A DNA stretch of 64,000 nucleotides from Odontocerum albicorne (taxonomy: Eukaryota > Arthropoda > Insecta > Trichoptera > Odontoceridae), in contig OX463856.1 in assembly GCA_949825065.1 (NCBI GenBank), forward strand, positions 13,577,238 to 13,641,237, read 5' to 3'. Below the pieces are notes generated by a model that saw only the letters and a list, made by a program, of their open reading frames with translations, was not told the DNA's origin and did no database searches. Both the position numbers and the translations under genes were made by a program. Within the stretch, counting starts at the first letter, position 1. Every line of letters begins with the position of its first letter. Below are positions 1 through 11,300 of this stretch, piece after piece.

Positions 1-309
1 AAAACAATATTTAAGAAGGAGACAAATTTCTAAGTTAATATGGATAAGAATATGAATTGTGCGAGAGTGAAGATAGAGAAATATTTTCAGATATTTTTTT
101 TTGGTTTATTCTTAAATATCGGAAAGGATATGATCTGATTGAGTTACGAAGATTGTTCCAAAGTGTACAATTATGTGTGATGCTCTGGTATATACGACTA
201 TATGATATACACAACGGTTTCTCAGCATTCGGATCCATACGATTTCTATTTTTTATGATAAGTTATGGTAGAATAATGTGTATGTACTCTTTTAAATAAC
301 ATTAACGAT
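1..309. other. No gene seen
   Basis: AT-rich; open frames on both strands overlap each other and lack family features. Confidence 0.5.
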
Positions 310-405
310 CTCAATGGCCTAGTTGGCAAGACGGTTAATTTCCTCCCCGGGAGCTTCGGTTCGATTCCGATTGGTACAAAATATTTTCCATATTATTCCA
401 GTTTG
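310..405 (+). mobile_element. tRNA-derived SINE
   Basis: It has TGGCCTAGTTGGCAAGAC like a tRNA A box and GGTTCGATTCC (358-368), a perfect polymerase III B box. A family tail word ATTCCAGTTTGG follows. This is not a functional tRNA gene: the acceptor stem does not pair. Confidence 0.7.
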
Positions 406-689
406 GCCAAATAGTTCATGTGGTAACAATATCTTTACGTACCAAATACGTGTGCGAGTATGCCTATTAATTTGTGGTAGTGTGCTGACACGCGAGTGCC
501 ATGCTTACTTCAGTGGTTCTAAACCTAAAGGCTCTATTCTGTGGCTGGTGACTACGCTCTTCAATATATCAGAGCAACAAATTCAGATTTTTTAAGGATA
601 CCATATGGAAAAAAGAAGAGGAATATAATACTCGAAGTGACTTTAATGTATTTGCAACTTTATTTAACTAAAATAACTAATAAATCAAG

Positions 690-895
690 CATATATGGGT
701 GCTGTAAAGGACGACCGACAAAAATATGGTCGAACCAAGTTAATGAAATGTTGAAATAAGTAAAGGGAAGGAGTTAGAGAAACAGAATCAGCTGTATGTA
801 ATGTGGAGAAGGCAAAAGGAGTATTTCGTCATAGGAAAGTTAGGCGTTATGTCTTTTCTGCCTACCGCGACAGTGAAATAACGTGATGATATGTA
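690..895 (+). pseudogene. 3' fragment of LINE family A
   Basis: Translating across frames gives GRPTKIWSNQVNEMLK and then RNRISCM, the C-terminus of a LINE family whose other copies here read GRPRKxWLDQVNE, RRSCM and SAYPD. The sequence ends with the family's CCTACCGCGACAGTGAAATAACGTGATG-like tail, here slightly changed. 5'-truncated and decayed. Confidence 0.7.
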
Positions 896-1895
896 TGTAC
901 TATTGCGTTTTGTATCACAAAACGTCCATTACATAGCTAATTGCACCGAATCTTATATGAAAATAAAAATATTTCATAATTGAATCATACAAATAATTTA
1001 TAAAGAAAAATTATGTCAAATTTATTCCTTTTGTGTCATAAATAATTCTGTTAAACTAGTCATTTCCTCAAAGCAAGAAAGAGGAAATTTGAATAAATTT
1101 ACGCGAAATATGTTTTTCATCCGATTAAAAACGGGACGTCTCCGGGTATTATATTTCAAAAAGTACTCGATTAAGGTCAGACATTTGACTAACGAGATGG
1201 CAACATTATTTATGAACCACAAATTATTTTTGTAGGCAAACGACGGCCTTACGTCAGAGATTTTTAGTACGATTTAATTAAGACATGGTCATAAATCAGG
1301 TGAATTATATCATGAATAGAATTACAGACTTGAACACCATTTTTTTCCCGTTTTGATATTTTTGAGTAAGTTGAATGCCAGTCGGCATCAACTTAAGTAG
1401 TGTTGTCAAATGAATTCCTCTTTTAAGTTTTACATACTATATCATCGAAAATCAAACCTTAAAGCCACTGATAGGAGTCGTGTATTTTACTAATTAGGAG
1501 ACAGAGATCACTTCGATATTCAATAACATGAGAAAAATAACGTATGGTGCACAAAAATGATATTATAATGCTGTAGCCTTAGAAAGTACTTTAACACAAT
1601 CATTTTTGGGTGATCCTTATCACATATAAGAAGATACACAATGATTTCTCTGTAGCTCGTCTTCCTTTCGTAAGTTTTTTGTGGTTTTCTTACCAAATAT
1701 TTTCTATACGGATCAAGGGTTGTACCACCGTCCCATCCCAATTTGACTCAGGGTGTAGAGGGGCTGCCCAAAAGTCAACCTAACCAATATAACAAAGTAC
1801 TTCACCTTTGGGACTTGGAACATACGAACACACACACTCTCGTACCTCTGTTCACCCGGTAAGAAAAATTAACTTTACTGACAGGGAATTTTAGC
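896..1895. other. No gene seen
   Basis: AT-rich intronic or flanking DNA; nothing recognised beyond short chance frames. Confidence 0.5.
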
Positions 1896-3725
1896 GCGTG
1901 AATGTAGACATTGTTGCTCTTAGCGAGATTCGCCTTCTTGATGAAGGTAGTATCGAGGACAAGTACACATTTTTTTCTCGAATGGATATCTCGCAAATGA
2001 CACCATACTGCATGGCGTAGGAAAACTCGACCAGATTGTGGACATTTCAGAAAGATTTATTACTTCGCTACCAAATTTCAGACAATATTAAAGTCAATGT
2101 CATTTCGACTTATGTTCTCAGCCTGGACGCTGCTGAAGTTAAGGAGTCATTCTATGGCCAACTTGAAAATACTCTCCAGATAATTTCTGGCTATAAGCAT
2201 ACTATTCTAGAAGGCGACTTTATTGCTAGAGTGGGTAGAGGCTCCGATATCTGGCGAGGAGTTATGGGTAGAAATAGCATCGGTTAATTAATACCAATGA
2301 TAAAAGGCTGCTATCGAAATGTGCTGGACACAATCTGATTATTACCACCATGGCACCTCCAAGAGCTGGTTTTATCATACTCTGGACTATATTATAGTAA
2401 AAATAGTAATAACCACCAAAACGAGGGTTGACTGTTGAATGTTGGACGGATCAACGACTGGCAGCATTCAAAATGAAAGTATCTCTGAAACCAAATTTCC
2501 TCCGAAGACCAAAACACTGCACACATCGTCTCCACACGGTAAATTAAAAAAACAAAGAGGAGAGGGAACAACTCAACTAGATATTTTTAATGTCGACAGC
2601 TTTTGTGCCAAAATAAAGGATGAAATTCATGACTTTTTTGCTTGCCAGTGATTTAAATCAGTAAACTTAAACTCAGAGAAAGTATCGAACAAATAGAACA
2701 TCTACTAGTTTGAAAGTATAGGGCATATCAAAATGTAATAAACCAGCCTCAAGATTCCACACCAGCTACTAATTAATCACGGTGAATTGCCTCATACCAA
2801 CTTTGGAACCCTTGTCACCAGATTCCCAATGCGGGGTCAGGCCAAACTAAGGAAGAGTAGACTTAATCTTCACACTTTGGAAGTTGTAAGATAATCTATT
2901 AAGCAGCAATCTCCTTGTCTATCGGTTTTTTAGGCCTCACAAAAGCCTTTGATACTATCAACCGAAATACCTTGTGAGCCATTATAGATCGCATGGGAAT
3001 ACCACTCAAATTTGTAGAAAAGCCTGCACACCAACAGCCTCGTTCAAATTTCGTCCGACAGCGCTCTCATAGACCCTTTCCTCAGAAGCACTGGGGTTCG
3101 GTAGGGATGTATCCTGGCCCCTTTAATATCATGGTTATAGCCCTATCAATTATTGTTCATAGAAAATTGAAAATCAGAGGTTTTGCCATCCTCAATGACA
3201 CGATGAAGGTCTCTTTAATTTAAGTCGTTTTCGTGTCAAAATTAAAAAGCTATATCTCTCGAACCGATATCAATGACGATGGTCTGATTTTTTATTCTGC
3301 CAAAGATCTGCTATAAATATGTGAATCTATGAAGCACTTGGTCTCAAATGAAATGTTTCCAAAACCAATATTCTATCCAACAAAAACCTCAATCTAAACA
3401 TAAGTGTAATTGGACAGATCATAGAATCAGTGCAACATTTTAATTACAAAAAAATGTAAATAACAAAAAAGCATAGATGATGAGATTCAGAAAATATTAG
3501 GCTTTCCGAGTGCTCTGGACTCTTCGTGAGCGAGTGTTAGATAATCACGATCTACACTAAAAATCAAAACGGATGTCTATAAAGCTGTAACTTTATCATT
3601 TCTGAAGTATGGATGCCAACCGTGGATTCCATACAAACGACATATTAAAGTCAAAAACACTTCAGGAAAATCATGAAGATTTATTGGTATCATACAGTAT
3701 CAAATGATGAAGTTTTGACAAAGAA
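1896..3725 (+). pseudogene. Decayed non-LTR retrotransposon (endonuclease and reverse transcriptase)
   Basis: Pieces of one LINE ORF can be followed through several frames. Endonuclease: NVDIVALSEIRLLDEGS near 1901 and, in 2036-2287, ILEGDFIARVGRGSDIW, the GDFNARVG block of APE-type endonucleases. Reverse transcriptase: LTKAFDTINRNTL near 2935 and a MGIPLKF block after it. A thumb-like segment with NVSKTNILSNKN follows near 3350, and TDVYKAV, LKYGCQPWIPYKR near 3570-3640. Many stops and frameshifts interrupt it. The layout is that of CR1/RTE-type elements often mislabelled as craniofacial development protein 2. It is old and inactive. No 3' tail was clear. Confidence 0.82.
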
Positions 3726-4167
3726 AACTGCGTCAGCGTCAAGATTCTGGTGTCGCGTGCACTTTTTTTTTATCTGGTACATAATTTTCTACTGCTTACC
3801 ATCAGATCAGATAGGCATGAGGCCTTTGAATCTTTAGTCATTAATATTTCTCGCCTGAATCAATCGCTAAAAGATGTTGCCCTCCTCCCAAGTTGAATCC
3901 AAAGCATCGAAAGATTTTCTCGTACACATCATAGAGAGAAGCCTTTCAATCTCGAGCTCGTCAATAATCTATATATTGGTATCGGGTAGTCCATGAAATG
4001 CGTAGGAACTACTTTCAACCACTCTTTTCAAAAGCATCGATACACTGTCAATTGCGCGTTAATTTATATTTAAGGTGACTAGTAATTAATATGAATTATG
4101 GAAGAAGGCAAAAGAGTTTTTTTTTAATAAACGTAACAAAAATTAACAACTTTTATGTATTTAAATT
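3726..4167. other. No gene seen
   Basis: Probably includes remains of the 3' end of the LINE; no clear motif. Confidence 0.4.
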
Positions 4168-4290
4168 AATAAGACAACCTCCTTGCTTAGTTGGTAAAAC
4201 GCTTATCTACCGATCCGGAGGTTGTGGGTTTGATCCGGCTGGAACCCAGATAATTTACAAAGGATTCCAGTATGATTTTCTCTTAACCCT
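4168..4290 (+). mobile_element. tRNA-derived SINE
   Basis: A box region GCTTAGTTGGTAAAACGC and B box GGTTTGATCC (4227-4236), then GCTGGAACCCAG and GATTCCAGTATG, the family's body. It is the best preserved head in the window. Confidence 0.72.
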
Positions 4291-4911
4291 TTTTTCCCTG
4301 TGATGTGTAACTAGTACACATTGCTTCTAAACACTTTAATATTTCTATAAATATAGTAAATACTGGGTTCAGATTTTAGATATTCCTCCGTAATACATTT
4401 ACGCATTGAATGAAAAAATAATATTAATAATAATTAGCACTTATCGGCCACATCAGAGATATTTTGTGAAAATCGGGAATAAATTCACCGATACAATAAA
4501 ACGTGTGCCAGTGTGTGACGTAGGTATATTCATTCTAAAACACCACTATGGGTGAGGAAGCGACGCTATTTACGGCTCACTCTCACTCTACTTCGGTATA
4601 TGGGAACGCAAGAAATAGAATCTCAGTTCGCTCGCTTCTCTCGCTTCAGTAGCTCGCCGACTTTTGTTTGAGGTGGTCGCTTCGCCCGTTTTGTGAACAT
4701 CGGCCGATGGTTTTTTTTTTCACGTTTTCAGCAATTAAATTTAAATTATTATCACTTTTGACTTCAAATTTAATTAATTTAAGCGATTGGCTATGAATAT
4801 TCTTATTTTTCCGATTTTAAATCGCTCATCTTTACATGTGTATTGAATACACAGCACCGGAACGCGCGGATTTTTTAAGCACAGGAAGGAAAAGGTTAAG
4901 ACCTCTTGAAC
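4291..4911. other. No gene seen; a GC-richer patch
   Basis: 4540-4710 is GC-richer, with TTCGCTCGCTTCTCTCGCTT; the frame 4774-5010 on the minus strand has no family features. Confidence 0.4.
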
Positions 4912-4958
4912 TTCTTGGTGATTGGTTGGAAGAGATTGCCACATGGCAAATACCCCAC
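4912..4958 (+). repeat. SINE/LINE 3'-tail-like piece
   Basis: GGTTGGAAGAGATTGCCACA followed by TGGCAAATACCCCACCAGG matches the tail of the SINE at 37740-37892 and resembles the CR1/Jockey-like LINE tails. No SINE head lies next to it. Confidence 0.5.
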
Positions 4959-5234
4959 CAGGTTGTCTCATTTCGTTGCTGGGCCTCGTAGTCAAAAACT
5001 CCCTCGCCATTCCAACATCAATTTAGTTAGAAAGCGAAACTAGGCTGAAGAGTTTTCTTTTCTTTCTTTATTTTTCGCCTCCTAAAGTGAGTAGCCCGTT
5101 GCACACCAACAAATTCACTAATGACACATATAAAGTGAAACAATCGATAAACATTAGCATGTCTTTCTTTTCCTTTTTTTTTTAAAACATAGATGGTGTG
5201 TGACCGAAGTCATATATGTCTTTATACCCCCGAA

Positions 5235-5365
5235 TTTTAGGCGGAAAAAAATCCTGCATCATTCGAAGGGAGTAACACAGCACGGAGTTTGAACCAGCGA
5301 TCTTCCACACGGAAGTTCAATGCGTTACCGCACCTATTCCACCACACTCTACACCAACTAGGTTG
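5235..5365 (-). mobile_element. tRNA-derived SINE-like repeat
   Basis: Minus strand has GGTGCGGTAACGCATTGAAC followed by GATCGCTGGTTCAAACTCC, an A-box-like and a B-box-like segment in the right order. Different head from the family at 4168. Confidence 0.55.
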
Positions 5366-5689
5366 ATTGTACTGTCTACAACAAAAGTTTAATACAATGA
5401 ATTCAATATAACATTCCTGAGTGAAAATAGTTTTTTTTTGTAATGTCACACCTTCAAATTAAAAAAATAATAATAACAAGTCGGCTCTTTGACTGACAAG
5501 ACAAAACGAGAGCGAGGAGTAAGGAGTTTTGTGAGTAATAGATCAAGGCCCAAAGAGTGATATTTGTTTTCTAATAATATCACGTAAGAATGAACCGTTA
5601 TAAAAAAAAACAAAATAAGAAATAAATACATAATATGTTTTGTGATAAGTCACCAAATGTCCAATCACGCTTCTCTGTGTGTATCTTAC

Positions 5690-5849
5690 CTTATGCCACC
5701 GCGAAGTGTGTCGTCGTTGAGGATTCTGGTCTGATGGAACCAATTGACTGCCGACGTTGGAAGATGTCTGATCCTGCAGCTTAGTTCGAGGGTGGAGTTC
5801 CTTTCGTAGTATTTGTCCCCATCAGCTTCAACTATCTCTACAACAGGAG
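5690..5849 (-). CDS. Exon: first half of Ig domain 2 (Dpr / zig-8-like)
   Basis: This 160-bp exon has a TTTCTTTCACAG acceptor and an ATAAG|GTAAGA donor. After the split Ala codon it reads PVVEIVEADGDKYYERNS, then LELSCRIRHLPTSAVNWFHQ, and it ends near LRGGIR. This is the start of a second Ig domain, with the first cysteine in LSCRI and the canonical Trp in VNWFH. EIVxxxGxKYY and DTxRGGI recur at this place in zig-8-like insect proteins. The exon ends with two bases of a codon. The exon with the matching YxC was not found in bases 1-5689, so it is probably beyond the left edge. An overlapping open frame (5543-5743) crosses the donor and is spurious. Confidence 0.88.
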
Positions 5850-5976
5850 CTGTGAAAGAAAATAAAAATTAATGAGTCGCGAAATATTTTCCAACAAAAA
5901 ATATTTTAACATTTTTGCATATTAACATAGAATATATAACAAATGTACAAAAAACATTTTAAAAAGACCCATTCAA

Positions 5977-6488
5977 CCCTTTATAGGGCAAGTTTTTATT
6001 TTTGAGATATAGAGTTTTTTGTTGAATAAATCATTATTATGTGTATCAAATCAACTTTATTTCTTCGAAAATGTGTTTAAAAAAAAAAATTTTTTTAAAT
6101 GAGGCGGTCGCATATGAGACCGGTGCCCATTTCAGGGGTAATGTCAGTGGTCGTAAAAGTAACAGATGATTTTTTAGGTAATAATATCTAAGTTAAGGTT
6201 GTATTAGGAAATAAAATTCTTATTTGAGATACAATGAATGGTGATTTACTTATAATACCTATTTACATATTTGACAATAAATTGACCGGATGTTTAGATC
6301 GTTGCTACTGAACATGCAGCTAACTTCACGATGATCCGTCTTTAATAAGACCTCTGCCCGTCCACTACATTTGTCAATTTGACATTTGTGTTACTTAAAA
6401 ACGTTTCATAAAGAAAATGAATCCTTATAAGTATAACCATAAGGGTGGTCGCATATGGGACCCATTTCTGCTTAAACCCGTTAAAGGG
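5977..6488. mobile_element. piggyBac-like MITE candidate
   Basis: The ends are CCCTTTATAGGG and, on the other strand, CCCTTTAACGGG. The right flank is TTAA (6489-6492) and the left is TCAA, one base off. GGTCGCATATGAGACC (6107) and GGTCGCATATGGGACCC (6449) repeat inside. No ORF. Confidence 0.5.
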
Positions 6489-6664
6489 TTAAGTTACAGT
6501 ACGTCGATAGTCACAGCTTTTCGGTGTACCTATTCAGAATTCGTAAAATTATATTAACATAAAAAAAAATATTTTCTGTTGATGAATGTGAACTTAACGT
6601 CGATGTGTTACATGATATAAATAAATCAGTCTGAATTGGTTTGGGCATGTAGAATGAATGAATG

Positions 6665-6760
6665 ACGATCACCTACGTGGCCTAGTTGATAAAACGCATT
6701 AAAAAAAACAGTCTAGTTTTTAGCTCTCCAGGTTGTGCTTTATACAATTAAAGTTGTATT
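6665..6760 (+). mobile_element. SINE-like remnant
   Basis: GTGGCCTAGTTGATAAAACGC resembles the SINE head; the B box is lost. Low support. Confidence 0.35.
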
Positions 6761-6834
6761 TTATTATATTGTAATACAATACAATTACAATACTATAATA
6801 AAATCAAGAAAGCAAAGCAAAAAAATATCAAATG

Positions 6835-7045
6835 TAAATGTAAGTTGAAGACGTGGTAGAGAAATATCGAGGAAAGCATGGTTGAATCAAGTGAATGATA
6901 TATTGAAATATAAGAAAGGTAAAAGGTCAGAGTAGGAGGTGTATGGTTGTAGAAGAGGCGAAGGATGTGTGTGAGGATAGGAAAGTCTGGCACTATGTAT
7001 GTCTGCCCACACTGACAGGGAAATGGGGCAAAGGTATGTTTTCTA
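6835..7045 (+). pseudogene. 3' fragment of LINE family A
   Basis: Same C-terminal block as at 690-895: a decayed GRPRKxWLNQVND, then RRCMVVEEAKDVCEDR and a TGACAGGGAAATGG tail. Frames are broken. Confidence 0.7.
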
Positions 7046-7364
7046 TTTAATTGTTATCTACATGCGTGATCTTATTAATTTTAAATTGGATTACGAAATC
7101 AAAACTTATAACCTAACAAGGGCTACATCTTTAAAAGGTTTAGGAACACGGCTCTATATTGCGGGCAGACTGAAAGCACAGAAGCCTTCAAGAGATTTAT
7201 TAAGTTCATTATGTTTTCGAAATATTCTGTAATATAATATACGCTTACAGACTAATTGATCTTTGATCACTTAATTACATTTAATAGGCATTACACTTTC
7301 ATGACATATGTAGATGTTATTGAAGCCCTAAGTTAAATCTAGATGGTAAAAGTTTAAAAAATCA

Positions 7365-7445
7365 AGTGTAAGCGGGAATCGAACTTATAACCCTCGAATT
7401 GGAAAACATGCGTCTTTCCAACGAAGTTATACTACCTTACTTGAT
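7365..7445 (-). mobile_element. tRNA-derived SINE head
   Basis: Minus strand: ACTTCGTTGGAAAGACGCATG and, 20 bases on, AGTTCGATTCCCGC, a good B box. Confidence 0.6.
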
Positions 7446-8484
7446 GAGATGCCTATCTTTCTTAATAGCACTGGAGAAATATGTAAATATATAATGTATT
7501 TGGTGCACAGAAGATACGAGGATCTTAAAAATATTGAAAAAAGACATATAATTGAAACGAAGGCTTGGTGCTGTTATGCGAGAGTTAATTGTTTATCGTT
7601 TGTAAACTAAAGATTATCAAACGTTAAAGTTTTGATCAGAGCAAACTACTTAAGTATCGAGATTCTTGTGCCATTTGCTTACTTACGTTTCGCGTTGGTC
7701 TGAATATGTAACTCACATGCCTGACTCAAGATTTTCAAAAAAATATCTGAGCTGAGTGTGGGCAGAAAAAAGCATGATTGGCGCAACAAGAGACAACTGA
7801 CGTACAGCATGACACGTTCAAAAACATAAATGCTCTTGGAGTTTACAGCAGTAGAAAGAGCCAAATGGCGTAGAGCTATTGCTAGTTTTTAGGGACCCAA
7901 TAGAACAAGAAGACACATACAAGTTCCTTGCAATAATGCTCAATACCCCGAATGCAACAGGATATACTACCTATAACAAATTAGTTTACAAAGTCATCAC
8001 CGTTGGCACCAACGACAAGTACTCTAATCCCCACTTTGTTCTTCTCGTAAATGTAAAGGGCATAAATTCATTCATTATCTATAACAAAGAATTGAGAAAA
8101 AAAAAAACAAAATTCAATCGTTTAAATAACACATCGAATTGAATTTGGGATGAGCTAAATTGGTGACAAAATTATGTTTCCTGGTTTGATAAAATAAAGA
8201 ATTGATTATTTAATGATTCAAACAATAAGTAATTGGTCACTGTATTTGTGTTTGCAGATTGAATGAAAATTGTTCATTATTTTAACAGTTGATAGGTTTA
8301 ATTTAATTTTGATTTGAACAATATTTATTTTATACACCTTTTTCAGCACTTCAATTTTCAGTACGATGTTATATTTGATAATGTTTTGACAATAGGATGA
8401 TCAAAAAGTATCTTGATTTATTATTATATTAAAAAAATATTCGGAATTGATTGAAGAATGAACGAATGCCCGCTATTATTTAGA
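7446..8484. other. No gene seen; possible LINE end
   Basis: Around 7845-7885 TAVERAKWRRAIAS is readable, a phrase like LINE C-termini, but it is too short for a call. Confidence 0.35.
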
Positions 8485-8935
8485 AGATTTTTTTTAAGTT
8501 TATATATGACAAACTTTATAAATATATAATTTGTGAAAAAAAAACAACAAGTAATTTAACTCTGAGAGATCGGCGCACTGCTATAGCAGTGGAAGAAATT
8601 TGTTCTACCCTTGTATTCTAAATGAATATCATTAATTTAGAATACAAGGGTACATATTCTAAAATATATTTATGGTGTAAAAATATATTTTTTTTGTTTT
8701 TTTGTTGTTTAAAATAAATATTTATCACGAACGTCCGAATCGTAAATATATCTCAGCACTAGATAGACAATTATATTTTTTTCTCGTAGCGCTCTCAGGG
8801 TTAATGTAGAAAAAATATTAAGATGTATCTGGGTTTATTGTCTATCATTTGTCATGTCCCCAGAAAACTAGGTTTTTGCCTGTATGTTACTGAGAATATA
8901 CTATGATAACAAATAAATAAAATATTATGGAGTGA
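8485..8935 (-). repeat. Dispersed repeat R, copy with a nested insertion
   Basis: Two parts match copy 10735-11300. One is 8495-8562, with its A-rich junction (reading CAACAAGTAATTTAACT); the other is about 8817-8910, with ATCTGGGTTTATTG and AGGTTTTTGCCTG. About 250 bp of other sequence, including a strong hairpin, lies between. Family orientation is minus. Confidence 0.6.
8606..8652. repeat. Perfect 19-bp inverted repeat
   Basis: TACCCTTGTATTCTAAAT and its complement around a loop of about 10 bases, within the insertion in repeat R. Confidence 0.88.
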
Positions 8936-8984
8936 CATTTGACAGTGCTAAATTTTTTTCAATCAAATGTTTCCTTTAAATCCC

Positions 8985-9510
8985 ATCCAGCCGTCTCTAT
9001 ATCGGGGTAGGCAGAAAGGGAGAGCACCAGCCTTTTTATCTCGATACACCATATTTTGCGTCTTCTACATCTATACATCTCTCATACAGCTCCTACGATT
9101 CCTCTGATATTTTTTTTAAATTTCCTTCTTTCAAAATATCGTGCATTTGATTCAAATATACTTTCGTTGGACTTTTTACCACGTCTACCATGCCTTCCAC
9201 TCACATTTGCAGTATTAAGTATTTCTTCATTCATTCCTTCCATGTGCCCAAACTATCTCAGAGTATTCTTATTAATTATCTTGCTCAATACATCGATATT
9301 AAGTTCACACTCATCCCAAATCACTTCGTATGAATTTTGTAATATGTACCACAGTCACCCCATATGTTCTTCTAAATACACGTATTTCTAAAATATTTAT
9401 TCGGATCTTTTCAGTCTTGTTCCACACGTTCACGTTTCACTCCCATATATAGTACTTAAATACTGTTGTGGACTATCATCTTGGCAGATTTTCAGACTGT
9501 CCGGTTCGAA
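8985..9510 (-). pseudogene. 3' fragment of LINE family A
   Basis: Minus-strand copy reaching further 5' than most, into the part before the RWFGHVERM block. The plus-strand 111-codon frame at 9056-9391 is its antisense shadow. It ends near a CGGGGTAGGCAGAAAGG tail. Confidence 0.7.
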
Positions 9511-10571
9511 CATATACACGTGTTTTCGTATTTATCTCTTCTTCTGCGTCGAGGCTTAAAATTTTCTGTCAGTAGTGCACATTATTTTCCAGCTTTTTTG
9601 GCATTCCAATATAAGAAGAACCTGCGGTAAAAAAATACCGTAGCGTTTTTCACCTGGTCGTTCTAGTTGTTATTTGACTTATTTCTGCTGCTGCAGCCCT
9701 TCACATTGCTAGTGACCATGAAGCCTTCCCATGCCCTCCTTACGTGAAATGTGACCAACGAATTAATTTCATTAATTAATTCGTCCTTGAATATAATACA
9801 TCTAAATCAATAATTCAGACATATTGAAGATCGTGTCCAGAAAACAATGTTTTCTTCACCTACACTAATCGAGCTTGAAAATTTAGAGCTACTGGAGTGG
9901 ATACGAAACTCTCGAATTATCATTGCTTATGTTGGAAACACTGTCAAATATGAAGATGTAATAATACTTAGACACTTATTCAGCGCTTGTGAATATTGTT
10001 ACAAAATGACCTGTTTTACTAGATTGAAACTTTTTTCCGGTACCATCGGGAATTGAATTAAAAGCTCCCTTAGCCTAGCTTAGCCACAAAGGACAACCTT
10101 CGTGGCTAAGTTGAGCTAACCGAAGAAGTCATTTGAGTGTGGTTATTGTTTGTGGTATCATGCTACTGTTTTTTTACATTTATTTTTCCTTGAACTATAA
10201 AAGTGTAAATCTCATCTACATCTAGATACTTTTTTATGTTCTTTTCTGTTATGAGAGTATTCTATTGACACATATGAAAAACTGGTTGACTTAAAACAGG
10301 AAATCTTAGTTAGTCAGCCTGCAGGCTTACGGTATTTGAGCATAGTAATTAAGCATGATGGGGGAAGGAGAGTATATTACTTTTCATGATAATTAAAATA
10401 TATATCTTTAAACTTTTACTCTGTTATTATTGTGTATTTCCTTGTCATGTAAAATAAATGAAAAAATAAATTATCATAAAAACAAAAAAAACTGACATTA
10501 ACGCGTGAATGTATGAAAAAATATATTATAAAGAATGCTATATGGACAGATTAAAGTTAGTATTGACAAAG
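9511..10571. other. No gene seen
   Basis: Contains the inverted repeat at 10060 and the short palindrome ACGAATTAATT near 9755. Confidence 0.45.
10060..10115. repeat. Imperfect inverted repeat
   Basis: TTAGCCTAGCTTAGCCAC pairs with GTGGCTAAGTTGAGCTAA. Confidence 0.65.
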
Positions 10572-10700
10572 TTTCACTGGAACCCAGATTTATTTAGAAA
10601 ATATTCTAGTCTAATTTTCACGTAAGGTCTCTTTAACATATTTTTGGTTGGTTGGAAGGCTTGCCACGTGGCAATAACTTGGCCACTTACCACGTGGCCA
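10572..10700 (+). mobile_element. SINE body and tail
   Basis: CACTGGAACCCAGATTTATT and ATATTCTAGTCTAATTTTC match the body of the SINE at 4168; the tail word GGTTGGTTGGAAGGCTTGCC follows. It includes TTGCCACGTGGCAA, a perfect 14-base palindrome. Confidence 0.6.
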
Positions 10701-10734
10701 GCCAGGATAACTGTTTATTTATTTTTATTTATTA

Positions 10735-11300
10735 TTACACATGACAAAAGATATACATAATTTGCGAAAAAATAACAGGTAATTTAATTTGAACATACAA
10801 TTTTAATGGATCTGGGTTTGTTGCCTTTCATTTGTTGTATCCTCAGTAAACTAGGCTTTTGCCTGTATCTCACTGAGGATATTTAGCATGAAAAAATAAA
10901 TCGATACTTCTTTCCGATTTTTGATTACACAAAAACAAAACCCCGTTGCACATTCTCATCAACCTGACAACCAGTGACACTCAATTACAACTGGAAACAT
11001 CATGCGAAATTAAACTCCTCACACATCATCACTCCAGAAAGACCAAAAATATGCATCCCACAATATACCGCACACAATCATAAAAATAAAAACAAAAATA
11101 CACAGAAACACAACTACAAAAACAACAATAATTAAAACAACAAGAAGAAACCTACACTCACGACCCCACACAAATCTTTTCCACACGTCATTCGTCCTGA
11201 AAGCCCAAGTATAGTACTCAAAATCAAGTCGCAATAACAACCTCGCTCCGATCGACTGTCTAAATGGTTTTCCTATCTTTACCTTTTTTGAACTGTATAC
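10735..11300 (-). repeat. Dispersed repeat R, long copy
   Basis: Nearly the same 560 bp occurs in opposite orientation at 16785-17350. In family orientation it starts GGTAGGAAAACCATTTAGAC and ends in a TAATAATAAATAAATA-type tail, which suggests a 3' retroposon end. A 119-codon minus-strand frame (11378-11019) begins with unrelated codons and then reads KIGKPFRQSIGARLLL; the matching part of the other copy is broken, so I do not call a gene. Confidence 0.8.

Noticed and set aside
4168..4240. tRNA gene
   Set aside because: A- and B-box words are present, but the acceptor stem does not pair and a repeat body follows; it is a SINE. The same holds for the other tRNA-like sites.
1..5689. Remaining exon of Ig domain 2
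   Set aside because: I looked on the minus strand for a DxGxYxC motif with splice sites and found none; the exon probably lies left of the window.
9056..9391. 111-codon plus-strand frame
   Set aside because: Antisense of LINE family A.
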